Below, in pieces: positions 4,337-11,617 of a DNA stretch of 11,617 bases (its first letter is position 1; every line of letters starts with the position of its first letter). Source of the stretch: Microcaldota archaeon (GTDB lineage: Archaea; Micrarchaeota; Micrarchaeia; Micrarchaeales; Micrarchaeaceae); NCBI GenBank assembly GCA_030039935.1, contig JASHUQ010000113.1:1-11617 (forward strand). Reading direction: 5' to 3'. Below the pieces are notes generated by a model. The model saw only the letters and a program-made list of their open reading frames with translations, was not told where the DNA came from and did not search any database. Position numbers and translations under genes: made by a program.

Positions 4337-7168
4337 ATGGTGAAATTGTTCGACTTCAAAAATTCCAAAAAGTCACAGATAGCCCTCGAATTCATGGTAA
4401 TCTACTCGTTTGTAATTGTCATTTTCATAATAATATTTGCTCTCATAGCAAACCAGAGGGCGCAGACCCTCGCGCAGCAGCAGGCGTCTCTTATGGACCT
4501 CCTTGCACAGACGGTAGCCGGTTATATAAACCAGGCTGTCGTTGCAGGCAACGGCTACTCAGCATCAATCCCGCTTGCAAGCGTTATTGGGGTAAGCCCT
4601 TACAACATATCAATATCTAGCACTGGCGTGGTGCTTGCCAGTGTGAGCATTGGAAAAGAGGTCGTATCTGGAGAGGCGTTCAGCGATACCGGCTCTCTTA
4701 TAGTAAACGGGACGCAGATAGCCAGCTCCAACGGAATAGGATTGTATAGGATACCGGCTTACAAAGGAACAGTCTACATATCGAACCAGAAAGGCATAAT
4801 ATACATTGATGCAATTCCTCCATCATTGAACTCTTTGTCCGGCTCTGTATCAATGGTGCAAAGCTCTGGAATATATGCTCCAATATTCAATGGATCGAAC
4901 AGCGTAATAACAGCTGGTTACTCTCTTAAAACCGGATCCAGCGTTACAGTAAGTGCATGGGTCTACCTGTCATCTCTTTCGAGTGTAAATCCGATAGTGG
5001 AAGGATGGAATGGCACAACCACAGCATATGCGCTTACAACAGATGGAACAGGAAGGATAGACTTTGTTGTGTGCAATTCTGGCTGTGCAACAGAGGATTC
5101 TGTTGCATCAACTGCAGAGCTTGCAACAGGAGGCTGGTACAATGTTGCAGGAACGTACAACAGCGTATCTGGGATAGGCACAATATACCTAAATGGGTAT
5201 GCTGTTGCTACCTCAACAAAAACATTGACAATGAAAAACTCCAACGCAATATTCATAGGAGGGGTGCCGAGCTCTGGCGCATATCTTCATGGTATTATTG
5301 CTGACATACAGACATACAGCACATCGCTTTCTTCAAACCAGATATCACTGCTTTACAATTCCGGCACATCCTCTCCTCCAGCGAACTTCACAGCATATCT
5401 TACAGGATATTGGCCGCTTAATGGAAACGCCAACGACTACAGCGGATACGGGTCTGATGGAACAGCGAACAATGTTGTTTTCTCCCCAGTTGCCGCAATA
5501 ACCACAAAGGTTCTTGCCAACAGCGGATCTCCAGAATACGGGGTTCCAGTTACATTCTGGGCTGGCAACAACCTTATAGACGGGAGCAATTCAACCACAT
5601 TGCTTACATATAATGATGGAAGCGCAAGCACTCTGATACAATCAAACGCATTTTCCGGGGGCAAGCTGAACGTGTATTCCAGCGTGTTCAACGGCAACCT
5701 TTCAACCCTTGGCAGCCTTGTTAGATGGTGGCAGATAAGCAACCAGAGGGGCAGCATGGTTGTGGGCTTTGCCGGAGGCAATGTAAACGGGACAGCGAAC
5801 AATATCACATATGAGCCACTAAGCAATTCCACAAACTTCGAGGTTGCGGATTTCAATGGAGCCAACAGCATGCTTGCAACAAACTCTGTGATAAGCACAA
5901 ACGCATTTACCATTGCATTCTGGACAAAGGTGTCAAATGCGCTTATACACGATTCATACGATGCATATGACTTCATAAACTCTTCTGGATTCAATGGAAC
6001 TATTCTCCAGTTCTACAACGAGGGCTCGTGCTCCCCAACGTGCGTTGGCTATGCAGACCCGGCAATAACACTTAGCGCAGGCTCCCAGTATGCCTCCGAT
6101 ACCCTCCAGTGCTGCAGCGGCACCATATACGCGATAAACGACAGCGAGTGGAATTTTGTAGCTGTTACTGTAAATGGAACCCCTGTTCCTGGAGGCTTCA
6201 GCTCTGTCTCTGCTGATTTCTACATAAACGGAACTCTATATCCGGGAACGCTTTATACAGGGCCGCCATACACTTTTAACAAGCTGGCAATAGGGCAAAA
6301 GGGCTACAATGGAGACTACTTTGCAGGAAATATATCCAATTTTCAGCTTTACGGAAGCGCGCTTTCAGCATCGCAGCTCAGCTCCATATACAAACAGGGA
6401 ATATCTGGATCTCCAGTGTCTAACTCCAACCTTTTGCTTTGGTATCCGCTGTTTGGTACAGCCGAGAACTATGCAAACAGCAATGTGAGTTCCAATGCTG
6501 TTTCCATAAGCTACCAGAATTTGCAGAACATCAACATAACGGCATCGCTCAAGTCGTCAGCTTTTTACACCCAGAGCAACAAAAACTCCACAAGCGTTGC
6601 GCTTCTGTCTTCCTCTGTCCCGATATTCAATGGGCAAGACAGCTTTGTAACTCTTCACAGCTTCGACAAGCCGTTTTCATCTGGGACAATGTGCAACCTC
6701 ACTATAACAGCATGGGCATACGATTCTGGAATGCCGATCACAAAGGGATATGTTCTCGACTTCCCTGCTCTTTCATCTGGAAACGGGTACAGCTACATTC
6801 TTTACAACGACAGTTCTATTACTTATGGAATTGGAACCAGCGGCGCTGGAAACTACTGGAGCGTTGCGGGTTCTTACAAGGGAAGATGGATATTGCTGAC
6901 AATAGAGGTAATAAACGGCAATGCAACAAGCTATTTGAATGGGGTTTCTGTTGGGTCTGCTCCAACTCGCCATATAGGATGCCTTAGCGGATATGGAGAG
7001 GGAGTAAGCGGAATAGGGTATTCTGGAGTTATGAGCAATGGCCACTATTTCAATGGCTCTATAGAAGATGTGCAGGTATACAACTCATCGCTGTCGCATG
7101 CCCAGCTTGAGCAATTGTACACACAGGGTGTTCCAATTGTAGAGTCGCTGAATGTATCAATAGGGTGA
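4337..7168 (+). CDS. Surface protein with class III (pilin-type) leader and three LamG domains
   Basis: This 943-residue protein is predicted to be anchored in the membrane with a large extracellular part. The leader KNSKKS-QIALEF (9-19) resembles an archaeal prepilin signal: cleavage would fall before Q14, with Glu at +5 of the mature helix and Ser instead of the usual Gly at -1. A hydrophobic helix spans 20-38. Residues 40-175 form a pilin-like region. LamG/concanavalin-like jellyrolls lie at about 182-343, 500-690 and 762-931. Each shows a FNG start, an inner W strand (AWVY, AFWT, AWAY), a W-[YNI]-x-[VL] strand and a Y/F-LNG-type strand. A hinge with GYWPLNGNANDYSG (357-370) precedes a possible Ig-like insert (385-455). 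Eight Cys form likely pairs (246/250, 565/569, 592/593, 786/882), and N-x-S/T sequons are frequent. Ligand specificity cannot be read from sequence. Start choice is ATG 4337 or GTG 4340. Confidence 0.88.
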   Translation: MVKLFDFKNSKKSQIALEFMVIYSFVIVIFIIIFALIANQRAQTLAQQQASLMDLLAQTVAGYINQAVVAGNGYSASIPLASVIGVSPYNISISSTGVVLASVSIGKEVVSGEAFSDTGSLIVNGTQIASSNGIGLYRIPAYKGTVYISNQKGIIYIDAIPPSLNSLSGSVSMVQSSGIYAPIFNGSNSVITAGYSLKTGSSVTVSAWVYLSSLSSVNPIVEGWNGTTTAYALTTDGTGRIDFVVCNSGCATEDSVASTAELATGGWYNVAGTYNSVSGIGTIYLNGYAVATSTKTLTMKNSNAIFIGGVPSSGAYLHGIIADIQTYSTSLSSNQISLLYNSGTSSPPANFTAYLTGYWPLNGNANDYSGYGSDGTANNVVFSPVAAITTKVLANSGSPEYGVPVTFWAGNNLIDGSNSTTLLTYNDGSASTLIQSNAFSGGKLNVYSSVFNGNLSTLGSLVRWWQISNQRGSMVVGFAGGNVNGTANNITYEPLSNSTNFEVADFNGANSMLATNSVISTNAFTIAFWTKVSNALIHDSYDAYDFINSSGFNGTILQFYNEGSCSPTCVGYADPAITLSAGSQYASDTLQCCSGTIYAINDSEWNFVAVTVNGTPVPGGFSSVSADFYINGTLYPGTLYTGPPYTFNKLAIGQKGYNGDYFAGNISNFQLYGSALSASQLSSIYKQGISGSPVSNSNLLLWYPLFGTAENYANSNVSSNAVSISYQNLQNINITASLKSSAFYTQSNKNSTSVALLSSSVPIFNGQDSFVTLHSFDKPFSSGTMCNLTITAWAYDSGMPITKGYVLDFPALSSGNGYSYILYNDSSITYGIGTSGAGNYWSVAGSYKGRWILLTIEVINGNATSYLNGVSVGSAPTRHIGCLSGYGEGVSGIGYSGVMSNGHYFNGSIEDVQVYNSSLSHAQLEQLYTQGVPIVESLNVSIG
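7163..7167 (+). promoter_or_regulatory. Ribosome binding site embedded in the preceding stop codon
   Basis: GGGTG, whose TG is the start of the TGA stop of the first LamG gene, stands five bases before the ATG at 7173. GGTGAT fully complements the ATCACC of the archaeal 16S tail. The arrangement suggests translational coupling. Confidence 0.65.
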
Positions 7169-7172
7169 TTGA

Positions 7173-7724
7173 ATGCAAAAAAAATATTCTTTAAAAGCGC
7201 AGTTCTGGAGCCTTGACATTGTTTTCGCAATAGTTATTTTCTCGGTTGCGCTCACAATACTTGCGTATACATGGCTGAATGTCAACACAAATCTTTCGCT
7301 TTCATATGGCAACGCGAACTTCATAATGCAGACGCAAGCGCAGATAGTTGCGCGAAATATACTAACTCCGGGATATCCCTCCAACTGGCAGAGCATAGTG
7401 AACACCACAAACCCAAGCACATGGATCGGAGTGTCTGCCGGGCTATCTGTATCAGAAGGATCTACAGAACTGTCAATAGCAAAGATATATTCGCTGCAAT
7501 CAATGGCAGCGTACAACTATACCCAATCTGAGGAGGCGCTCGGCGCATCCTACAATTACTATATTGCGATAGATACCAGCGCGTACAATATAACCATAGG
7601 GAAGAACCCCCTTCAAAACGGGGCTGTTACAATAGTAACTACAGATGAAGGAGCATTCATAAATGGTGTTCCAGCAAGAGTAGCTGTTTACATATGGAGT
7701 TCAAGCAAAACAAGTGTTGAATGA
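7173..7724 (+). CDS. Small pilin-like membrane protein
   Basis: This 183-residue protein has a short basic start (MQKKYSLK), a leader-like junction KA-QFWSLD (8-15) and a hydrophobic helix at about 16-34 (IVFAIVIFSVALTILAYTW). The -SLD- signature, with an acid six residues after the possible cleavage, matches a form I recall in uncharacterised archaeal pilin-like proteins; that is memory, not a search. The ectodomain (40-183) starts with a helical stretch (NFIMQTQAQIVARNIL), has several N-x-S/T sites and no cysteine, and ends in a beta strand VPARVAVYIW. It lacks LamG or propeller modules, so it could be the core subunit on which the larger neighbours are built. It follows the first gene by four bases and is surely co-transcribed with it. 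Confidence 0.82.
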   Translation: MQKKYSLKAQFWSLDIVFAIVIFSVALTILAYTWLNVNTNLSLSYGNANFIMQTQAQIVARNILTPGYPSNWQSIVNTTNPSTWIGVSAGLSVSEGSTELSIAKIYSLQSMAAYNYTQSEEALGASYNYYIAIDTSAYNITIGKNPLQNGAVTIVTTDEGAFINGVPARVAVYIWSSSKTSVE

Positions 7725-7728
7725 TCAT

Positions 7729-7732
7729 GGTG
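7729..7732 (+). promoter_or_regulatory. Ribosome binding site of the propeller-LamG gene
   Basis: GGTG lies five bases (CATAA) before the ATG at 7738, in a 13-base gap between genes. Confidence 0.65.
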
Positions 7733-7737
7733 CATAA

Positions 7738-9882
7738 ATGAAAATCAAGGGATTCATATTCACTATAGATGCGATATTCTCGCTTATCGTAGCCGGTGCA
7801 GGCATATCAATTCTTGTTTACGCCTTCTTCCTCCAGCCCATAGGATACCAGTCCACAGCTGCTCAGGCGGCGAGCGTGGAGCAGGCGCTTTTGGACACAA
7901 GCCTTGCACAGGCGGCGCAGGGATCGCAGTACGCGCTTGCAGCATCTAATGGAAGCTCGAGCGGAGGAAGCTTCTGGCCGTGGTACGGCGAAAACGAGCA
8001 GCTCCAATCCTCTTCCAATGTCGGACCGCTTCTTCCCATGCTCCTATTCCAGTTCAATACACAGAATGCGATAAGCTCGCCTATATCTGTTGGCAATGGA
8101 GAAATTGCGTTTGCTTCGGGAAAGCAGCTTTTCGTGCTTAATGCCACAACAGGAAACGTGGTGAGCTCAAACTCCTATCCCGGGAATGTTCTCTATCCTT
8201 ATATAGCAGACCAGAAAATATACTATGATTATTCTGGCTTGAACGGCCATGATGCAACAGGACCCATTGCTGTAGAGGACAATCTTGCCGTCTATCCATC
8301 TGGAAACACGCTCGTGTTCACAAGCCTTTCAAACAGTGTGGCTCTCTATACAATAACCGCAAATTATGTAACCACGCCCGCTTTTGGAGATGATGAATTC
8401 TTTGTAACAGGGTCTTCTACAACACAGCAGAACTACATTGAGGCTTACAGCATTGTAGGAGGTTCTCTTGTGCGCACCTGGAGCAGGGCGCTCAACGCGT
8501 ATTATACATCCTCCCCTATTGTTATAGGCAATGATATATTTGTAATTAACGGGGGAGGGGTAATCGCATACACAACCGGGGGAAAACCGCTTTATAGCGT
8601 AGGAGACCAGAAAAATAACATAAACCTCGGTGTTTTCTACAACTCCACAGGGAACCTCGCTGGAAACAATCAAGGAATATTCACAACAGTTTACAACACA
8701 ACATCGAGGATAGTCCCTTCGTGCAAGTGCGTTCTGCAGAACTACACAATGCCGGTCACCACAACCAACGTAACTCCGGCTATCACACCTACAACAGTGT
8801 ACGAGCTTGCAAACACAAGCCAGTTCATAGCCTTTAACATAAGCTCAGGAAAGAAGCTGTGGAATGTATCTGTGCATGGGTCTTTTCCACTAAAGTATGG
8901 AGGCATTTCTCTTGGATATGGAAACGCATACTTTGCTTCAGGCAATACCGTGTACGCATTTGGAACATGCAAAGGAAACCCTGGAGAAAGCCTGCTGCAG
9001 GCGATAGCAAGCATGTACCTGAACAATGAGGGGGGCTGCGCAAACATGCTTCTCAATCAGTCGTATGGAACAAGCCAGATAGCAATGTTCATAAACAATA
9101 CATACGCTCAATCGCTGAATGTTGGAAGCTTTACAGGCAACTCAGCCATATACGCGATAAATTCGCAGAACCCGAAACAGAATTTCAGCATAAGCATGTG
9201 GGTAAACCCGAATGTTGGAGGGCCGGTAGCTGACATATACAGCGCGTCAAACAATTACGGAATAGGAAGCGGGCAGGGCACAGACTACGGAGGAGCGTAT
9301 GTAAGGCCCAGCGCAGGAGTTCCATCGTATTTTGAATGGGACGAGGGAACACAGAAATGCGCGACAAACTCTAATACAATAAATTCTGGCTCTTGGTACA
9401 ATGTAGTTGTATCTGTGAGCAACTACAACAGCATATCAATATACATAAATGGGGCTCTGGCAAAGCAGTGCCTGCTTTCATCAGCAGAGCCTAGCCTTGC
9501 AAAGCCCGCATTTTCTATTGGGGTGAACCCTGTAACTTTCAGCACAGCATACAATGGACTGATAACAAACGTCCAGTTTTTCAAAGGGACGCTGAATTCC
9601 TCCCAGGCATACCAAGAGTATTCAGATGGGTTTGGCTACATTCCTATAGAAAGCGGCACTGTTTCGCTCATAGGATACTGGCCGCTTCTCGGCGATTCTA
9701 ACGACTATAGCGGGCATGCAAACATCGGCTATCCTTATAATATCTCATACACAAGCACGAATTTCACCCCGAGCTCTATCAATACATCGTTCCAGGTTAG
9801 CAAGGCGTCTGTGCCATTGGCAATAGGTACAATGCAGAACGGCCAGTCTTTCTATAACGTAAGCATCGTGGTGTGGCGTTGA
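7738..9882 (+). CDS. Pilin-leader protein with PQQ-like beta-propeller and LamG domain
   Basis: This 714-residue predicted surface protein starts MKIKG-FIFTIDAIF, a leader with Gly at -1 and Asp six residues after cleavage, like the preceding gene's -SLD-. A hydrophobic helix spans about 12-32 and a helical stalk 36-66. Residues 105-410 contain propeller-type blades, for example SPISVGNGEIAFASGKQLFV, SSPIVIGNDIFVINGGGVIA, IAFNISSGKKLWNVSV and YFASGNTVYAFGT. Such repeats are typical of PQQ-like or WD-type propellers; no cofactor site is evident. A helical linker (415-460) leads to a LamG domain at about 468-632, with probable disulphide C541-C578. The hinge GYWPLLGDSNDYSG (646-659) comes next, then a C-terminal strand NVSIVVWR. 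At least 15 N-x-S/T sequons and six Cys are present. A propeller on a pilin-like stem is reminiscent of tip adhesins such as PilY1, but I claim no homology. Confidence 0.85.
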   Translation: MKIKGFIFTIDAIFSLIVAGAGISILVYAFFLQPIGYQSTAAQAASVEQALLDTSLAQAAQGSQYALAASNGSSSGGSFWPWYGENEQLQSSSNVGPLLPMLLFQFNTQNAISSPISVGNGEIAFASGKQLFVLNATTGNVVSSNSYPGNVLYPYIADQKIYYDYSGLNGHDATGPIAVEDNLAVYPSGNTLVFTSLSNSVALYTITANYVTTPAFGDDEFFVTGSSTTQQNYIEAYSIVGGSLVRTWSRALNAYYTSSPIVIGNDIFVINGGGVIAYTTGGKPLYSVGDQKNNINLGVFYNSTGNLAGNNQGIFTTVYNTTSRIVPSCKCVLQNYTMPVTTTNVTPAITPTTVYELANTSQFIAFNISSGKKLWNVSVHGSFPLKYGGISLGYGNAYFASGNTVYAFGTCKGNPGESLLQAIASMYLNNEGGCANMLLNQSYGTSQIAMFINNTYAQSLNVGSFTGNSAIYAINSQNPKQNFSISMWVNPNVGGPVADIYSASNNYGIGSGQGTDYGGAYVRPSAGVPSYFEWDEGTQKCATNSNTINSGSWYNVVVSVSNYNSISIYINGALAKQCLLSSAEPSLAKPAFSIGVNPVTFSTAYNGLITNVQFFKGTLNSSQAYQEYSDGFGYIPIESGTVSLIGYWPLLGDSNDYSGHANIGYPYNISYTSTNFTPSSINTSFQVSKASVPLAIGTMQNGQSFYNVSIVVWR
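9870..9873 (+). promoter_or_regulatory. Ribosome binding site deciding the TTG start at 9879
   Basis: GGTG lies inside the last codons of the propeller gene, five bases (TGGCG) before a TTG that overlaps its TGA stop. No ATG occurs near the beginning of the open frame, so this site is the main evidence for the start. Confidence 0.65.
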
Positions 9883-11617
9883 CAAAAACAAAAAAAAGGA
9901 ATGTTAAGGGAGTCCTGCTTACTCTTACTACTATAGTGCTCTTTCTTCTTATGCTGAGCGAGATAATAGCGTACGTTGAATTGAACATAGCCTATGAGAA
10001 CATAACATCATCCTCTTCATCCGCCATAGGGCCCCAGCTCCTTCTGAGCAGCGTAAACAGCGGAGCAAAGAGCTTCCTGCAGACAAGCCTCTCCTCTTCG
10101 ATACATTCCCTAGATGTTTATAATGTGAATTCATCGCTTAGGAGTTACCATTTCATAAACAACACCGCTTATGCTCTTGAAAGCGCAATGTACAACGGCA
10201 CAATATACGGTGCAAATGTTATTTCATATATGAATGGAGCAACTTTGAAAAATTTCATAAGCAGCATAAAGAGCCAGGCATTGTCACAGGGCGCGAACCT
10301 CAGTGTAAGCAATGCGACGATAACCGTGTATCAGGCACAGCCTTTCTACGTTAACGCAACGCTCACAGCACTCATAAACATAAACTCGAGCCTCGGAACC
10401 ATAAACTACCCGATAATTGTGAGGGCTAACGCATCGCTTAATGGAACAGAAGATGTATCTGGGGCAACAACGCTCTCGCAGAGGCAGATAAGGACAACTA
10501 GCGTTTATCCATCCGCGGTTCTTATAGGCAACACGCTTGCCAACTCTGGCAGCGAAAGTCCGTATCTTTTTGCTTATGGGATAGCGCTAAACATAACAGG
10601 AACGCCCACTTGTGCTACTATACCAGCGCAATACAAGAACAACAACTACATACTTGTGACAAAGAACGCGCAGGATATAACCCAAAACATATGCGGCATG
10701 GGGGGCCTTGTAGCCAACACAATAAACTCAACAACTCCGTTGAAGCCCTATCTCTCTTTCAGCGCTGCCGCACTCTTGTCAATAAACAACGGAACATCGA
10801 TACTCCTTGATGGATCTGGCCTGTCGGTCCTTGACCTATCAGAATTGCAGGAGTCAATGCAGAACAACAATGTTTATTACTATCCATCTGAGCTTTCCCC
10901 TTCCTATCTCGACAACATGCAGAACTCAGGGCCTACGAGCTCTGGCTCAGGAATCTTCTCGTTCTCGCTTCTTGATGATGTTGTCCCGTACTTTAATGGA
11001 GCCGGCAACGTTATTGTCAGAACAGGGCTTACAACCAGCTATTTAACCATATCTTTCTGGGTGTATGGGTCAAGCACGACGCAGATGACTGGAAGCAATG
11101 GCTACATTTTGCTAAACGGCAGCAGCAACCAAAATGTCAATGTATACCTTAATGGAGGGGGCGGACTTGGCGCTTTGCCAGGCTCTGGAGATGTGGAGCT
11201 CAGCATAGACGGGACAAACAAATACCACGGCTATGGCATAAACGGGAATTCGTGGAATTTCATTGCAATAGTTTTAGCAAACGGCAAAGCAACATTCTAT
11301 GCAAACCAAGAGCCAGGATATACAACAAATATTATTGGCGGAGCTTACACATTTGCACCTTTCACGCTTGGGCAGGGCTCTGTTTCGGGGTTAAGCCAGT
11401 TCAGCGGCTATCTTGCAAACCTGCAGGTATACAATACACAATTGTCTCCTGGCCAGGTCTCTGAAATCTATAGCAAGGGAATAGACGGGCCTCCGATAAC
11501 AAATTCGAGCCTTTGGGAATGGCTTCCGCTTATCGGCAATTCAAATGGACAGCTCAATTATGCGAGCGACTTTTCAGGTAATGGAAATAATGGAATTGCT
11601 ACGGGGTTGAGCTACAA
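9879..11617 (+). CDS. Pilin-like membrane protein with LamG domain (partial, runs off the window)
   Basis: The frame is open from the TTG at 9879 to the last base: 579 codons read without a stop. The TTG overlaps the preceding stop as TTGA and has GGTG five bases upstream. The N-terminus MTKTKKRNVKG-VLLTLT has a basic stretch and Gly-type junction, followed by one helix (about 12-32, VLFLLMLSEIIAYV). It lacks the acidic residue seen in its neighbours' leaders. Residues 33-365 form an ectodomain with many N-x-S/T sites and two Cys (245, 272). It contains QPFYVNATL and ILLDG followed by YYYPSELSPSYLDNM (332-348), which resembles a pattern I recall in uncharacterised archaeal membrane proteins. 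A LamG domain follows at about 370-535 (PYFNGAGNVIV, ISFWVY, WNFIAIVL, LANLQVYN). A WEWLPLIGNSNG hinge begins at 546 and a GNGNNGIATG motif suggests more modules beyond the edge. Confidence 0.85.
   Translation, partial: MTKTKKRNVKGVLLTLTTIVLFLLMLSEIIAYVELNIAYENITSSSSSAIGPQLLLSSVNSGAKSFLQTSLSSSIHSLDVYNVNSSLRSYHFINNTAYALESAMYNGTIYGANVISYMNGATLKNFISSIKSQALSQGANLSVSNATITVYQAQPFYVNATLTALININSSLGTINYPIIVRANASLNGTEDVSGATTLSQRQIRTTSVYPSAVLIGNTLANSGSESPYLFAYGIALNITGTPTCATIPAQYKNNNYILVTKNAQDITQNICGMGGLVANTINSTTPLKPYLSFSAAALLSINNGTSILLDGSGLSVLDLSELQESMQNNNVYYYPSELSPSYLDNMQNSGPTSSGSGIFSFSLLDDVVPYFNGAGNVIVRTGLTTSYLTISFWVYGSSTTQMTGSNGYILLNGSSNQNVNVYLNGGGGLGALPGSGDVELSIDGTNKYHGYGINGNSWNFIAIVLANGKATFYANQEPGYTTNIIGGAYTFAPFTLGQGSVSGLSQFSGYLANLQVYNTQLSPGQVSEIYSKGIDGPPITNSSLWEWLPLIGNSNGQLNYASDFSGNGNNGIATGLSY

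Noticed and set aside
5437..5994. A 185-codon minus-strand frame inside the first LamG gene
   Set aside because: It lies wholly within a clearly coding plus-strand gene with recognisable LamG motifs, has no ribosome site or promoter, and its protein has no recognisable domain. It is a shadow frame.
6439..6987. A 182-codon plus-strand frame in another phase of the first LamG gene
   Set aside because: It is rich in Cys, Trp and Gln as expected from a shifted reading of Ser/Asn/Gly-rich sequence. It overlaps the third LamG domain and has no initiation signal.
9884..9897. A-rich run near the start of the fourth operon gene as a slippage or frameshift site
   Set aside because: The frame runs through it to a good leader and long ectodomain without needing a shift. 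The A run simply encodes the basic KTKK stretch.
1..11617. CRISPR arrays, insertion sequences, tRNA genes or integrase sites
   Set aside because: I saw no regularly spaced direct repeats, no transposase motif, no terminal inverted repeats and no tRNA cloverleaf. The only strong repeats are the small operator palindrome and protein-level LamG similarity.

Overview
The window is archaeal. Evidence for this is a histone-fold gene, a Hel308-type helicase, an archaeal-type RNase P RNA, TATA boxes about 26 bases before inferred start points, and type IV pilin-like (class III) leaders. Genes are tightly packed (overlapping or abutting stops, 4-base operon overlaps), Ile is often ATA, and several starts are TTG. 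Together with large LamG surface proteins this suggests a small-genome DPANN archaeon, perhaps Micrarchaeota/ARMAN-like. The lineage is an inference from style and gene content, not a placement.

Layout, left to right. (1) 1-249: the C-terminal end of an unrecognised plus-strand gene. (2) 251-486: a compact RNase P RNA on the minus strand, recognised from an 8-bp P1 helix and a P4 helix with its conserved bulged U. Its 3' end abuts the stop of the first gene. (3) 590-1194: two small membrane proteins; the second belongs to the BofA-like family. (4) 1195-1820, minus strand: an ArsR-like winged-helix regulator followed by a histone. (5) 1852-1876: a two-layer palindrome on a TATA element, in the divergent gap between the regulator and a small proline-rich coiled-coil protein (1911-2135). 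This is a likely autoregulatory operator. (6) 2132-4249, minus strand: Hel308 helicase with all core motifs.

(7) 4297-11617: the main accessory feature, a plus-strand operon of at least four genes driven from a strong TATA box. Each protein starts with a short basic stretch, a pilin-leader-like junction and one hydrophobic helix; three of the four then carry large extracellular regions. They are a 943-residue protein with three LamG domains, a 183-residue small pilin-like protein, a 714-residue protein with a PQQ-like beta-propeller plus LamG, and a protein of more than 579 residues with a pilin-like body plus LamG that runs off the window. The last gene begins at a TTG overlapping the previous stop. 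The products are rich in N-glycosylation sequons, and each has an even number of Cys residues (zero in the small one) in the part seen. They look like a multi-subunit cell-surface or pilus-like adhesive complex.

Translation signals fall into two classes. Regulator, coiled-coil and operon genes carry GGTG five bases before their start (ATG, GTG or TTG). Histone and helicase have no such site and appear leaderless or nearly so.
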